Positions 17,711 through 27,803 of a stretch of 35,688 nt of DNA are shown here, one piece after another. Made by a program: the position numbers and the translations under genes. The DNA comes from Gammaproteobacteria bacterium (lineage in GTDB: Bacteria > Pseudomonadota > Gammaproteobacteria > Enterobacterales > Psychrobiaceae), in contig JABSRT010000031.1 in assembly GCA_013214945.1 (NCBI GenBank), positions 1 through 35,688 on the forward strand, written 5' to 3'. Positions within the stretch are counted from its first letter, which is position 1, and every line of letters starts with the position of its first letter. A model generated the notes under the pieces. That model ran no database searches and was not told where the DNA came from. It saw nothing but the letters and a program-made list of their open reading frames with translations.

Positions 17711-18112
17711 CCAAACCTCGTGTTGATCTTTGCGTAATTGACGTGAATATTAAAACAATCATTAATGACTTTTTATCGAACACTATATAAGCGTAATCGA
17801 CGACGTGCAGTATTTACAAGGATCACAGTATATAACCCTCGCGACTTTGACATGCTAGCTATTTATAACAGTTATTTTATTGCTAGCCTACCTGAGCCTA
17901 TATTTATGCCCAGCTTTAGTGGCAGGTTACATGATGATAGCTGGCTATTAGAGCCATATATACTAACGCTTAATCACGGTTCAACTAATATCTAACACAA
18001 TGAACTATATCTTAATATATATATATATCTATTTGATATACCAATGTCTAATGGTTAGAGCTCCCCAAAAAAAATACTTTAATAGCTATAAATAAAACTA
18101 AAAGGAATGGCC
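17711..18112. other. Divergent promoter region between the TetR gene and acs
   Basis: 402 bases. A 76-codon open frame at 17765-17995 has no recognisable product and no good ribosome site. A run of alternating TA lies near 18014-18028. This must contain the acs promoter and probably the TetR operator, but I could not fix boxes or a clear operator palindrome. Confidence 0.5.
18102..18106 (+). promoter_or_regulatory. Ribosome binding site that fixes the acs start
   Basis: AAGGA ends directly against the first ATG (18107) but stands 6 bases before the second ATG (18113), so translation very probably begins at the second. Confidence 0.75.
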
Positions 18113-20059
18113 ATGAGCTCCTCTGAACTATACCCAGTATCAAAGACTTTTGAATTAAACGCGCTGGTAAATAACGATCAATATGACGAAATGTATCAAC
18201 AATCGATTAATGATCCTGATGTTTTTTGGGGCAAGCACGGAAAACGAATTGATTGGATAAAACCTTATACCAAGGTTAAAGAAACCTCTTTTGAGGCGCC
18301 AAATGTTCGCATTAATTGGTACAGTGACGGCACTCTCAATGCTTCTGCTAACTGTTTAGATCGCCACTTAGCCAATAACGGCGACGACATCGCCATTATT
18401 TGGGAAGGTGATGACGCCAAAGATCAACGTAAAGTCAGTTACAAAGAACTGCACCACGATGTCTGTAAATTTGCCAATGGCCTTAAAGCTAAAGGGGTAA
18501 AACGTGGTGACATTGTCTCTATCTATATGCCAATGGTACCTGAAGCCGCAGTTGCAATGCTTGCTTGTGCCCGTATTGGTGCGGTTCATTCAATCATTTT
18601 TGGAGGATTCTCTTCTGAGTCTATTTCATCGCGCGTGATCGATGGCCAAGCCAAAGTCATTATTACTGCCGACGAAGGCCCTCGTGGTGGCCGCATGGTG
18701 CCACTTAAAGGCAACATTGATGAAGCGCTGCTTAATCCAAAAGTAACCACTGTTGAAACCGTCATCGTATTACAGCGTACCGGCGGTGATATAGAGTGGG
18801 TTGAAGGTCGCGACGTTTGGTGGCACGAGTTAACAGATTCTGTTTCTAGCGATTGCCCAGCCGAAGAAATGAATGCCGAGGATCCACTGTTTATTCTTTA
18901 CACCTCGGGTTCAACCGGTACTCCTAAAGGCGTGTTGCACAGTACTGGTGGTTACATGGTTTATGCGTCTATGACTCATGAATATGTATTTGATTACAAA
19001 AAAGGCGATGTTTATTGGTGTACCGCCGATGTCGGTTGGATTACTGGTCACAGCTACATGGTTTATGGACCATTAGCCAACGGCGCCACTGTGGTTATTC
19101 ACGAAGGTGTGCCTAATTATCCGTCGCCGAGCCGCTTAGGTGAAATTATTGATCGTCATAAGGTCAATCAACTTTATACCGCACCAACCCTTATCCGCGC
19201 ATTAATGGCAAAAGGCACCAAGCACTTCGATGATTTTGACGGTAGCTCATTACGGGTATTAGGCAGTGTCGGTGAGCCGATTAATCCGGAAGCGTGGCGT
19301 TGGTACAACCAAGTGATTGGTAAGGAAAAAAGCCCGATTGTCGATACTTGGTGGCAAACCGAAACCGGTGGTATTTTAATTACGCCTTTACCTGGCGCCA
19401 CGGCAACTAAACCTGGCTCAGCAACCCGACCATTTTTTGGTGTTCAGCCAGCGATAGTTGATGCTGAAGGTCAAATTTTAGAAGGTGCAGCAGAAGGTTC
19501 GTTGGTTATTCTTGACAGCTGGCCGGGACAAATGCGCACGGTGTTTGGCGATCATGAGCGTTTCATGATGACCTATTTCCAAACATTCCAAAATATGTAT
19601 ACCACTGGTGATGGCGCCCGCCGTGACGAAGATGGTTACTATTGGATCACAGGACGCGTTGATGATGTGATAAATGTCGCAGGCCATCGCATGGGCACTG
19701 CTGAAGTAGAAAGTTCACTGGTTGGCCACAGCCAAGTTGCTGAAGCAGCCGTGGTCGGTTATCCGCACGATATTAAAGGCCAAGGAATTTATGCCTACGT
19801 TACCCTTAATGACGATGTTGAAGAAACCGAAGAACTGCGTAAAGAATTGAAAATATGGGTCCGTAAAGATCTTGGTGCCATTGCTGCTCCAGATATGATT
19901 CAGTGGGCTCCTGGTTTGCCTAAAACGCGTTCAGGTAAGATAATGCGCCGGGTATTACGAAAAATTGCGGCCAATGAAATTAATGAACTGGGTGATTCGT
20001 CAACGCTGGCGGATCCGTCAGTGTTAAATACCTTAATTGACAACCGCCAAAACTCGTAA
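18113..20059 (+). CDS. acs: Acetyl-CoA synthetase (AMP-forming)
   Basis: 648 residues from the ATG at 18113; a second in-frame ATG at 18107 is too close to its AAGGA. It converts acetate, ATP and CoA to acetyl-CoA, AMP and pyrophosphate. Seen: the AMP-binding loop [62 protein letters not shown] and the C-terminal [11 protein letters not shown]. The lysine in SGK falls at residue 609 in this numbering and is the site that Pat-type acetylases modify in enteric Acs, so post-translational control is likely. It is a single-gene unit with a strong terminator. Together with the ExaC-type dehydrogenase it completes the route from acetaldehyde to acetyl-CoA, and AgmR/ErdR-type regulators are known to control acs in Pseudomonas. 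Confidence 0.97.
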   Translation: MSSSELYPVSKTFELNALVNNDQYDEMYQQSINDPDVFWGKHGKRIDWIKPYTKVKETSFEAPNVRINWYSDGTLNASANCLDRHLANNGDDIAIIWEGDDAKDQRKVSYKELHHDVCKFANGLKAKGVKRGDIVSIYMPMVPEAAVAMLACARIGAVHSIIFGGFSSESISSRVIDGQAKVIITADEGPRGGRMVPLKGNIDEALLNPKVTTVETVIVLQRTGGDIEWVEGRDVWWHELTDSVSSDCPAEEMNAEDPLFILYTSGSTGTPKGVLHSTGGYMVYASMTHEYVFDYKKGDVYWCTADVGWITGHSYMVYGPLANGATVVIHEGVPNYPSPSRLGEIIDRHKVNQLYTAPTLIRALMAKGTKHFDDFDGSSLRVLGSVGEPINPEAWRWYNQVIGKEKSPIVDTWWQTETGGILITPLPGATATKPGSATRPFFGVQPAIVDAEGQILEGAAEGSLVILDSWPGQMRTVFGDHERFMMTYFQTFQNMYTTGDGARRDEDGYYWITGRVDDVINVAGHRMGTAEVESSLVGHSQVAEAAVVGYPHDIKGQGIYAYVTLNDDVEETEELRKELKIWVRKDLGAIAAPDMIQWAPGLPKTRSGKIMRRVLRKIAANEINELGDSSTLADPSVLNTLIDNRQNS

Positions 20060-20087
20060 CACTTAACGCATTACATAGCGTATATTT

Positions 20088-20122
20088 AAAAGGCCTGCTA
20101 CCTTGTTAGCAGGCCTTTTTTT
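20088..20122 (+). terminator. Strong intrinsic terminator of acs
   Basis: AAAAGGCCTGCTA (20088-20100) pairs fully with TAGCAGGCCTTTT (20107-20119) around a 6-base loop, and the T-run continues to 20122. It lies 28 bases past the acs stop. Confidence 0.93.
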
Positions 20123-20153
20123 ATCAATTTATTGTAATAACCTTAGGTAAAGC

Positions 20154-20761
20154 ATGTTAGTAATATATCAATTCTCAGATGCTCAGGTCGAACAAGTACA
20201 TCAGCTATACCAACAAGTTTGGTGGGCCAATCAACGCAGTTTACAAGACACTAAAGCCTGTATCGACGGCTCGCAAATATCTATCGGTTTGATTGATGAT
20301 GATAAAAAAATGGTAGGTTTTACCCGCGTGATCACCGATTTTATTTAACCGGAGTTCTGGATAAGAGTTTTGTAGCAGCTTGAAACTAAGATTATACATA
20401 TATAATTAACTTCCAGTGACACGATTTTAGTGGATATCAAGGCGTTTTCACGAAGTAATAGCTGGCTATTGGGAGTAAAAACAACGCAGATAGGCGCTAA
20501 AATAGCGTTATTGGGCAAACTCGCTTATCCGGTACTCAGGTTATTGATAAAGCGGTTATTTTTGATGTTATCGTTTGCGATAGTCAGCGCGGTAAAGGCT
20601 TAGGTAAACAATTAATCGAGCTAATAAAGCAACACCCACGTTTGGTGAAGGTAAAACAGTTTGAGTTGTATTGTTTGCCGGAAATGACTGAGTTTTATGC
20701 TGAATATGGCTTTTCGACTAACGTTGGCGGAGTAACGCTAATGCGCTGTGTCAATGACTAA
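20154..20761 (+). pseudogene. GNAT N-acetyltransferase gene interrupted by a small element
   Basis: The first part (20154-20345) encodes 64 residues ending GFTRVITDFI and then a stop. The second part (20546-20761) resumes with DKAVIFDVIV, the acetyl-CoA loop QRGKGLGKQL and FYAEYGFSTNVGG, and ends at TAA 20759-20761. Removing 200 bases (the element plus one copy of its flanking ATT) joins ITDFI to DKAVIF in frame, giving a normal small GNAT protein of about 135 residues. The open frame visible upstream is therefore a truncated remnant without its cofactor site. Substrate unknown. Confidence 0.85.
20346..20542. mobile_element. 197-base MITE-like insertion in the GNAT gene
   Basis: The left end TAACCGGAGTTCTGGATAAG is mirrored at the right end: the reverse complement reads AACCTGAGTACCGGATAAG, 16 of 19 positions matching. 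ATT flanks both sides (20343-20345 and 20543-20545), a likely target duplication; a 2-base TT duplication with a 198-base unit fits equally. It codes for nothing and holds an internal hairpin (CGCTA/TAGCG). It was probably moved in trans by a transposase not seen here. Confidence 0.75.
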
Positions 20762-20768
20762 AATAATG

Positions 20769-20807
20769 ACGACAGTGTTATCAAATTAATGACGATAACG
20801 CTGTCGT
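20769..20807. terminator. Hairpin between convergent GNAT remnant and kdsB
   Basis: ACGACAGTGTTATC (20769-20782) pairs with GATAACGCTGTCGT (20794-20807), 14 positions with one G-T-type mismatch, loop of 11. Placed between convergent genes it may act both ways, but T-runs are weak. Confidence 0.45.
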
Positions 20808-20899
20808 ACAATATTCATTTAATCAGTGCTGTTTTGTTTAAAATGATTTAAACCGTACTAAACAACTCTTAGCAACACTAAACAAAATGTAGGCCTGAA

Positions 20900-21652
20900 T
20901 TAATTAAAGTGCATTCTAATTCGTTCAAGATCTGCTTGAGTATCGACCCCTGCTGGTGGCGCTTGCTCTGCGACACCTACTGCAATTTTTTCACCGTGGT
21001 ATAAAACCCGTAATTGCTCCAAAGATTCAATTTGCTCCAGTGGCGAGGGTTCCATGGTTAAGTACTGACGAATAAAACCGGCACGGTAGGCGTAAATCCC
21101 GATATGTCGTAAGTAATTTTTACGTAGTTTTTCAGGGCTGCCACGATGAAAGCCATCTCGGTCAAACGGAATAGCTGCTCGGCTAAAATACAAAGCATGA
21201 CCCAGTTTATTACACACGACTTTAACCGCGTTAGGATTATCAATATCGAGGTTTTCGTCAATTGGTACTGCTAATGTTGCCATTGGCACATCAGGGTTGT
21301 CGGTCAATAAAGCCGCAACTTGCGCAATATTGCCAAAGGGGATCATCGGCTCATCGCCTTGAACATTAACCACGATATGATCAGAATCAAGACCCAAAGT
21401 CTCAATCACTTCACCAAGGCGCTCGGTGCCCGACTCATGGTTACTGCCAGTTAGGCAATATTGACCGCCAAAAGCGGTGACAACGTCAGCAATGCGCTGA
21501 TCGTCAGTCGCGACAATAACCCGCTCGGCACCAGCCTCAAGCGCTCGTTCGTAGACCCACTGGATCATTGGTTTGCCGCCAATATCTAGCAGCGGTTTTC
21601 CCGGTAGTCGACTCGACTGGTAACGAGCCGGAATAATCACACTAAATGACAT
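20900..21652 (-). CDS. kdsB: 3-deoxy-manno-octulosonate cytidylyltransferase
   Basis: 250 residues, the usual length. It activates Kdo with CTP to CMP-Kdo for the LPS inner core; cytoplasmic. Seen: N-terminal [23 protein letters not shown] (CTP-binding), [35 protein letters not shown] and [18 protein letters not shown] lies 5 bases before the ATG. It is the last gene of the msbA-lpxK-ycaR-kdsB run, 19 bases after ycaR. Confidence 0.97.
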   Translation of the reverse strand: MSFSVIIPARYQSSRLPGKPLLDIGGKPMIQWVYERALEAGAERVIVATDDQRIADVVTAFGGQYCLTGSNHESGTERLGEVIETLGLDSDHIVVNVQGDEPMIPFGNIAQVAALLTDNPDVPMATLAVPIDENLDIDNPNAVKVVCNKLGHALYFSRAAIPFDRDGFHRGSPEKLRKNYLRHIGIYAYRAGFIRQYLTMEPSPLEQIESLEQLRVLYHGEKIAVGVAEQAPPAGVDTQADLERIRMHFN

Positions 21653-21671
21653 ACTTACTCCTTATTCACTA

Positions 21672-21845
21672 CTATTGCTGTAGTGGGGTCGCTTGCTCTT
21701 CCAACAAGACCGGAATTGAATCGCTAATTGGATAAACTAATTTATCGGCCTGACAGATTAATACGTTGTCATCACGATTAAAATCGAGTTTACCTTTGCA
21801 CACCGGGCAGGCAATTATTTCTAATAATTTTATATCAAATGCCAT
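21672..21845 (-). CDS. ycaR: Trm112/YcaR family small protein
   Basis: 57 residues, [10 protein letters not shown] followed by [12 protein letters not shown], then [18 protein letters not shown]. This is the Trm112-like fold (UPF0434/YcaR), with only two of the zinc-type cysteines in CPVC plus one at CQAD. Its ATG overlaps the lpxK stop by one base (TAATG), so it is coupled. The bacterial role is uncertain; it is almost always found between lpxK and kdsB. Confidence 0.93.
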   Translation of the reverse strand: MAFDIKLLEIIACPVCKGKLDFNRDDNVLICQADKLVYPISDSIPVLLEEQATPLQQ

Positions 21846-22846
21846 TAATCTCTTTCCTTTAATTTATTAAATATTTTTTCAGTTGCACCTAACGTGACCT
21901 CGGCCGTTACCGGTAGATAATACCAATTATCTTGGGCAAAATCCTGACACTTTACTGCGTCTTTTTCGGTCATCAACAAACACTGAGAACCCGTGGTAAG
22001 TGCGGCTAGCTGTGAAGGCGTATAGGCTTGATGATCGGCAAAGCCAATTTGTTGAACAGTGGCGATATTAAGCTTGCTCAAGGTCTCAAAGAAACGCGGC
22101 GGATGACCAATGCCTGCCATCGCTATCACTTCTTGTTGTTCAAAATAGCTGCCGCTCATTGTTTGCCCTGTCGATAGTTGAACCGCAGCACCGGGTACCA
22201 AGGCTAAGCTCTCTTCGTTAGCCAGAGGCTGACCACCGTTGCAAATAACGACATCGACCGAGTTTAAGCGTGTTGTAGGCTCACGAAGCGGACCCATCGG
22301 TAATAACTTGCCATTACCAAAACGTCGCATGCCATCAACAACCGCAATTTCAACATCTCGTTGCAACCGGTAATGCTGTAAACCATCGTCGCTAATAATA
22401 ATATCTAACGGCGTACCGTCGGCCTTAGCTTGGGCAATTATTAATTGCGCTGCAGCAATACGGTCACTGCCAATCGCCATTAAGCAGCCAGTATTGGCGA
22501 CAATCAATTTAGGCTCATCACCCGTTATCGTTACCGGCGTTGTTGATTGAACCAAAGTTGCCTCGGTCGCACTGCCGCCATAACCACGACTAATAATGCC
22601 AACTCGCTTGCCTTGTTTGGCCAGTAACTTCGCCAGCCAAATAACCACTGGCGTTTTACCGTTGCCACCGACAGTAATATTACCCACGACAATGACGGGA
22701 ATTGGCAGGTTAACACTGCGAAATAGGCCGCAGCGATATGCTGAGCGTCGAAAAGCGGTGACTAACCAATAGAGCAATGTTAAAGGACTCAACAACCACA
22801 TAACAGCATGACCTTGCTGCCAAGCCCGTTCAATAAATGCCTTCAT
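21845..22846 (-). CDS. lpxK: Tetraacyldisaccharide 4'-kinase
   Basis: 333 residues. It phosphorylates the 4' position of the lipid A disaccharide at the inner face of the inner membrane. Seen: an N-terminal hydrophobic segment ([18 protein letters not shown]), P-loop [35 protein letters not shown] and LPMGPLREP, all family hallmarks. Its ATG shares one base with the msbA stop and its own stop overlaps ycaR, so the three are translated in sequence. Confidence 0.97.
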   Translation of the reverse strand: MKAFIERAWQQGHAVMWLLSPLTLLYWLVTAFRRSAYRCGLFRSVNLPIPVIVVGNITVGGNGKTPVVIWLAKLLAKQGKRVGIISRGYGGSATEATLVQSTTPVTITGDEPKLIVANTGCLMAIGSDRIAAAQLIIAQAKADGTPLDIIISDDGLQHYRLQRDVEIAVVDGMRRFGNGKLLPMGPLREPTTRLNSVDVVICNGGQPLANEESLALVPGAAVQLSTGQTMSGSYFEQQEVIAMAGIGHPPRFFETLSKLNIATVQQIGFADHQAYTPSQLAALTTGSQCLLMTEKDAVKCQDFAQDNWYYLPVTAEVTLGATEKIFNKLKERD

Positions 22847-24621
22847 TAATCTTGTTCCACACTAAATTGCATGTTGTGTAATAGGCTATACGCCCCGCCT
22901 TTAGCTAATAATTGCTGATGTGAACCCTGCTCTATAATCCGGCCTTGATCCATCACCACAATGCAATCGGCGTGTTCAATGGTTGATAAACGATGGGCAA
23001 TGATAATTGAGGTTTTATTGTCAAGTAAGCGCGTTAAAGCACTTTGAATAGCTCGTTCCGATTCAGTATCAAGTGCTGAAGTTGCTTCGTCTAAAATAAG
23101 AATAGGCGCATCGCGTAAAATGGCCCTTGCTATCGCAATACGTTGACGTTGGCCACCAGAAAGGTTGGTACCATTTTCGCCAACCGGACTATCAAGCCCT
23201 AATGGCATATTTTTCGCAAACTCATCAACATGGGCAGCCTCAGCAGCCGCTTCAATTTGTTCACGGCTTACGGCACCAACCGCGCCATAACTAATGTTAT
23301 TCGCGATGGTGTCATCAAATAGCACCACTTGCTGCGATACCAATGCAAACTGTTGCCGCAACACAGATAATGGATATTGGCCAAGATCTTGGCTGTCTAA
23401 GCGTATTTGACCAGTTTGATAATCATAAAAACGCATCAATAAATCAGCCAAGGTCGATTTACCGCTACCAGAACGCCCAACCAACGCAATAGTTTGGCCT
23501 GCTTTAATCGACAAATTAATATTGCTTAACGCGGGTTGTTCTTGACCATCGTAAGTAAAACTCAGGTTATTAATTTCAAGTGCACCACTGGCGCGTGCTA
23601 AATTAACCGTGCCAGTGTCGCGTTCTGATTCTTGATCCAGCAATGCAAAGACACTGGCACAGGCGGTCAAACCACGCTGCAGGTCACCATTAACTTTAGA
23701 AATCTGTTTTAATGGGCGCATCAGTGAGCCCATTGCCGTCACTATCGCAATGAAAGACCCAGCGGATAAGGTATCTCGCATTTGGTCATAACTGGCAATG
23801 TACAACACAATTGCGATGGCGAACGAACCAATAAACTGAATTAAAGGCGTACTTGCTACCTTTGCCACCACTAACTTCATTGCCTGTTGGCGATTGTTTT
23901 TATTGATTTGACCAAAGCGCGCCGCTTCTTTTTCTTCACCAGAAAAAGCCAGGATAATCTTTTGCGCTTTAAGCATTTGTTCGGTTGATGTGGTCACTTG
24001 GCCCATCGCATTTTGAATTGAGCGACTGATAATCCTAAACCGCTTAGAAACCACCGAAATTACGATGCCGATCAGCGGGCCAATTAGGAAAAACACTAAA
24101 GATAACTGCCAGCTTTCATAAAACATTAACGCCAATAAACCGAGGATAGTAACGCCTTCACGAATTAAGGTCACCAAAACCTGCGAGGTAGCTAGCGCCA
24201 CCTGCTCGGTATCATACGTTATTTTCGAGATAAGACTGCCGGTACTATTTTTGTCAAAATACCGTACGGGCAGTTGCAGCATTTTATCAAATAACTGCTG
24301 GCGCATTTTTTGAATAATATGGTTGCTAACCCAAGCGAGACCGAATCCCGAGACAAAACTTGCCAAACCACGAACGAGAAAAAGTGCGACAATAATGCCA
24401 GCACCCATTTTTAACATACTACCATCGGCACTGCTAAAGCCACTATCGATCAACGGCTGGATCAGCTTAATCATTGCGGCATCGATTGCGCCGTAGATTA
24501 TCAATGCAAAAACTGAGACGGCTAATACCGCTTTATACGCTTTAAAATAACTGATTAGGCGATAAAATACGTCTTTATAATGAATTGTTGCAACATCGGG
24601 CATATAAAATTGGCTCGTCAA
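22846..24621 (-). CDS. msbA: Lipid A export ATP-binding/permease MsbA
   Basis: 591 residues from a TTG start at 24621, chosen because GAGG lies 9 bases upstream; the alternative ATG at 24603 would remove six residues and has no good ribosome site. MsbA flips lipid A-core across the inner membrane using ATP. It has six membrane segments in the first 310 residues, then the ABC domain: Walker A GRSGSGKST, QVVLFDDTIANNI, signature LSGGQRQRIAIARAIL, Walker B ILILDEATSALD and H-loop IIAHRLST. All catalytic motifs are intact. Operon with lpxK downstream; comEC ends 112 bases upstream. Confidence 0.96.
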   Translation of the reverse strand: MTSQFYMPDVATIHYKDVFYRLISYFKAYKAVLAVSVFALIIYGAIDAAMIKLIQPLIDSGFSSADGSMLKMGAGIIVALFLVRGLASFVSGFGLAWVSNHIIQKMRQQLFDKMLQLPVRYFDKNSTGSLISKITYDTEQVALATSQVLVTLIREGVTILGLLALMFYESWQLSLVFFLIGPLIGIVISVVSKRFRIISRSIQNAMGQVTTSTEQMLKAQKIILAFSGEEKEAARFGQINKNNRQQAMKLVVAKVASTPLIQFIGSFAIAIVLYIASYDQMRDTLSAGSFIAIVTAMGSLMRPLKQISKVNGDLQRGLTACASVFALLDQESERDTGTVNLARASGALEINNLSFTYDGQEQPALSNINLSIKAGQTIALVGRSGSGKSTLADLLMRFYDYQTGQIRLDSQDLGQYPLSVLRQQFALVSQQVVLFDDTIANNISYGAVGAVSREQIEAAAEAAHVDEFAKNMPLGLDSPVGENGTNLSGGQRQRIAIARAILRDAPILILDEATSALDTESERAIQSALTRLLDNKTSIIIAHRLSTIEHADCIVVMDQGRIIEQGSHQQLLAKGGAYSLLHNMQFSVEQD

Positions 24622-24733
24622 ATAAAATCGCCTCTATTCTAGCGCCATCAAGGACAATGACCAAATGAAACTTAGCCAAGCTCTTAGAATAAACCTTTCT
24701 TGATGATTATTTACGCCACTATGATGCCAAGCA

Positions 24734-27040
24734 TTACTCGCTACGGTACTTGTTATACCAAAAAGGTGAAATTTCAGTGCGATAACGCTTAAGTTCATAA
24801 GAACCATCGCTATAAAAAAAGACAGAAATTTGGCCATCTGTCGCGGTATTAACCATTTTCACACCTGCTCGATTATAGTGTTCTAGTACCTCAGGTTTTG
24901 GGAAATTCCATTGATTAAACCGCCCCGCGCTTACCACCGCAATTTGTGGCGCAATAAAGTTAATAAATGCCAAACTAGAGGAGGTTTTGCTGCCATGATG
25001 TGGCACCACCAAAATGTCGCTTTGCCAGCGCTGAGCCGATTGAAGCTGTAAATAATTTTCTATTTTTCGGCTAATGTCCCCAGGAAACAGAACTGCATGC
25101 GCGTTGTCGGCGACCTTGGTAACACAAGAACGATCGTTCTCATTGCGTGCCAACCTTGGCGGTGCCATCACAAAAGATAATGTTAAGCCTTGCCATAACA
25201 GTGGTTTATTTTGCAATTTCGCGCAATGAGTGACTCCCTGTTGGCGCGGTTTATTGGGCCAGTTACTAATAATTTTAGCCGCAGGGAAATGACTAATTAA
25301 TTCTCGCCAGCCGCCCGCATGGTCGTTATCTTGATGACTTAAAATGACATAGTCTAGTTGATTAATAGCCTGGTGTTGCAAAAAAGGTAAAATCACCAAG
25401 TTACTGATGCTGCTAGTTCGAGATTTTCCGGTGTCTAACACTATTGCTCGACCATTTCGAATAACCACTGCCGCATTGCCTTGGCCGACATCAAGAAAAT
25501 GAACCGACCACGCAGGTTGCTGTGTCGGCCATAATGTCACCGCGCCACTGGTCAGCAATAACGAAGCCAACGCCGCACCAATTCGCCAACGCGGGGTATT
25601 GATTAACGTTAAGTTAAGCAACACTGCTAACAATACAATAAAAAACAACCAATATTGTATTTTACTGCTGGCAACCCAAGCATCAGGCCAATTCGCTAAC
25701 CAACCAAGATATTTAAACACCAGCTCAAGTAAGTTATCGGCAATTTCAAACAAAAATCCCGCTAGGGCAAATTCAGGTAATAGTATCAATACCAGCAAAC
25801 CCAAGATAATCACGGGCAACACTAGTAAACTAATTGCTGGTACTGCCACCAAATTGGCCAGCGGCGCAACCCAAGAAAACCCAGCGAAAAATACCAATTG
25901 CAAACCACACATCGCACCAAATAACCATAACTGCATTTGTGCTAACGCCACTACTTTATGACCAAAACGATGAAAACGACTCTTTGTTGTTGGTATTGGT
26001 TTTATCACAATAAACACCAATATCATCAAAAAGAATACCGCGCCAAACGACAACCAAAAACCCAGAGCTAACACAGATAACGGATCAAACACTAAAATTG
26101 TGGCCAAGCTGTAAATGAATAACTGCACCAACGACATTCGTTGTCCTAATAAACCAACAACCGATAATACCGATAACATCACTAGCGCCCGCACCGTCGG
26201 CAGGCTAAAACCCGCCAGGTAGCTGTAACAAAACGCCACTAACAGTGCACTTATCGTCATCACCACCAACCGCTGATGATATGTCAGCGCCCTACTCCAG
26301 CTTAATGCCAAGCGCATCAGACTAAAGCTGAGGCCAAATACTATCGCTAAATGTAAACCTGAAATTGCAAATAAATGGCTAGTTCCTGTTGCTGTCAGTA
26401 ATTGCCAATCAGGGCGGCTAAAGCCAGATTTATCAGCTAACGCTAAGGCACGGATCAAATGACCATGGCTTAAATCCGTCACTTGACGTGTAAGCTCAAC
26501 GACTAAGCTGGCACGAATTTGTGACTTTGGGTTAATAATTACGCCATTACTGACGCGGGCAGTTGCAACAATACCTTGAGATAGCAGCCATTTTTGATAA
26601 TTAAAACCGCCTTGATTGGCCAAACCGTGAACAGGGCGAATATCGATAGTTAATTTTAATTGCTGACCTTGCATTAATTGATGCGAGCCAGGCCAATAAA
26701 CCAGTAATAATGCAGCACTTTTACGTGTAATATGGGGGGTATTAATCTCTGAAAGCTTAAAAAAGAATCGGTTGTTAAATTTTCGTTGCTCAGGTAGTGA
26801 AATGATGGTGCCAATTATGCTAGAGTTTTGCAGTTTTAAATATTGTATGTCATTAAATTGCATATTAATTAGCGCAGCACAATAACTAATGCCAATCAAC
26901 ACACTAGAGAGCAGTGGTTGAGATTTGGCCAATAAAAGTCCAGCTGCGCCTAGTATTAAGAGCGTCGCGAGACTGGGCACATGTGGCCACACCAGACTCG
27001 ATGCAATGCCTAATATGATGCCAATTAATCTGCGTTCCAT
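24734..27040 (-). CDS. comEC: ComEC/Rec2 DNA internalisation protein
   Basis: 768 residues in the usual three parts: N-terminal membrane segments with a DUF4131 region (1-190), a competence domain with many hydrophobic helices (about 195-500, starting near GTSHLFAISGLHLAIVFG), and a C-terminal metallo-beta-lactamase-like domain (about 515-760) with FLDVGQGNAAVV, SHQDNDHAGG, FPGDIS and PHHGS. It forms the inner-membrane channel that takes up single-stranded DNA in transformation. All metal motifs are kept, so it looks functional. Its start is 29 bases from the divergent DUF2062 gene. The comEC-msbA order is common in this group. Confidence 0.95.
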   Translation of the reverse strand: MERRLIGIILGIASSLVWPHVPSLATLLILGAAGLLLAKSQPLLSSVLIGISYCAALINMQFNDIQYLKLQNSSIIGTIISLPEQRKFNNRFFFKLSEINTPHITRKSAALLLVYWPGSHQLMQGQQLKLTIDIRPVHGLANQGGFNYQKWLLSQGIVATARVSNGVIINPKSQIRASLVVELTRQVTDLSHGHLIRALALADKSGFSRPDWQLLTATGTSHLFAISGLHLAIVFGLSFSLMRLALSWSRALTYHQRLVVMTISALLVAFCYSYLAGFSLPTVRALVMLSVLSVVGLLGQRMSLVQLFIYSLATILVFDPLSVLALGFWLSFGAVFFLMILVFIVIKPIPTTKSRFHRFGHKVVALAQMQLWLFGAMCGLQLVFFAGFSWVAPLANLVAVPAISLLVLPVIILGLLVLILLPEFALAGFLFEIADNLLELVFKYLGWLANWPDAWVASSKIQYWLFFIVLLAVLLNLTLINTPRWRIGAALASLLLTSGAVTLWPTQQPAWSVHFLDVGQGNAAVVIRNGRAIVLDTGKSRTSSISNLVILPFLQHQAINQLDYVILSHQDNDHAGGWRELISHFPAAKIISNWPNKPRQQGVTHCAKLQNKPLLWQGLTLSFVMAPPRLARNENDRSCVTKVADNAHAVLFPGDISRKIENYLQLQSAQRWQSDILVVPHHGSKTSSSLAFINFIAPQIAVVSAGRFNQWNFPKPEVLEHYNRAGVKMVNTATDGQISVFFYSDGSYELKRYRTEISPFWYNKYRSE

Positions 27041-27069
27041 AAGCTCTCAACGTTATTTAGAAGAAGTAT

Positions 27070-27588
27070 ATGCCAAGAAAAACATTAAAACGTTTTATGC
27101 CCGACCCTCAAAAAATAAAAGAGCATAAACATCTGCGTCATCTCGGTGAGAACCTCCATGATGCCAATCTGTGGCACCTGACTCGCCGCAGTGCCGCAGG
27201 CGCATTCGCGGTTGGCCTATTTTGTGCTTGGATGCCAGTGCCGATGCAAATGCTATTGGCCGCCTTTGCCGCGGTATTTTTTCGGGTTAATTTACCGCTA
27301 TCAGTAATTTTAGTCTGGATTAGCAATCCCTTCACAATGCCGCCGATGTTTTATGGTGCCTATCTAATTGGTGCCTCTGTTTTACAGGTTGAACAACAGG
27401 AATTTTCGTTCGAAATTTCTTTGTCTTGGTTAATGGAAAGTCTGACGACGATAGGCCCCGCCTTTATTGTCGGTTGCTTTATTTGCGCTATTTTTTCTAG
27501 CTTGCTAGGTTATGCCTCAATCCGAGCACTGTGGCGTTATTCCGTAACATCAAAATGGCACGCCAGTCGTCTGCGTCATAAAAAATAA
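27070..27588 (+). CDS. DUF2062 membrane protein
   Basis: 172 residues. The DUF2062 domain spans about 25-155 with RRSAAGAFAVGLFCAWMPVPMQ, two neighbouring hydrophobic segments, the typical WISNPFTMPPMFYGAYLIG, and another hydrophobic segment near the C-terminus (PAFIVGCFICAIFSSLLG). The ends are basic. Function unknown; inner membrane. It is divergent from comEC, sharing a 29-base gap, an arrangement seen widely in Alteromonadales and useful for placing the organism. Confidence 0.92.
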   Translation: MPRKTLKRFMPDPQKIKEHKHLRHLGENLHDANLWHLTRRSAAGAFAVGLFCAWMPVPMQMLLAAFAAVFFRVNLPLSVILVWISNPFTMPPMFYGAYLIGASVLQVEQQEFSFEISLSWLMESLTTIGPAFIVGCFICAIFSSLLGYASIRALWRYSVTSKWHASRLRHKK

Positions 27589-27803
27589 CCGTAACTAGTC
27601 AGTGGCTAGCTTATAAAGCATTGATATTATAGCTCGAAGAAAAAATTATTAAGATGCTGAGAGTATAGAAACAGGGGGATTTAGTTCAGCTTACTGCAAA
27701 TCCCTCAGTGTCACGAGAGCTAAGTCTAAACCGATGATAAAGCCAAATTGCAATAACCCGAGTATCAAATATAGAAAAGAAAAGCACTATAAAACAGAGT
27801 GTT

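Noticed and set aside
17765-17995. 76-codon open frame upstream of acs
   Set aside because: No ribosome site, no recognisable family and AT-rich intergenic composition; more likely promoter DNA.
18014-18028. Alternating TA run before acs
   Set aside because: Simple-sequence stretch in AT-rich promoter DNA; no sign of phase-variation design.
17937-20470. Shared 13-base word ATAGCTGGCTATT at 17937 and 20458
   Set aside because: Only 13 bases, near-palindromic, with no further similarity around it; probably chance.
20346-20545. TA target duplication typical of IS630/mariner for the element in the GNAT gene
   Set aside because: Removing a TA-flanked unit leaves the GNAT frame broken, while ATT (or TT) restores it.
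25599-25961. 120-codon open frame antisense to comEC
   Set aside because: Asn/Ala-rich shadow of hydrophobic codons in comEC.
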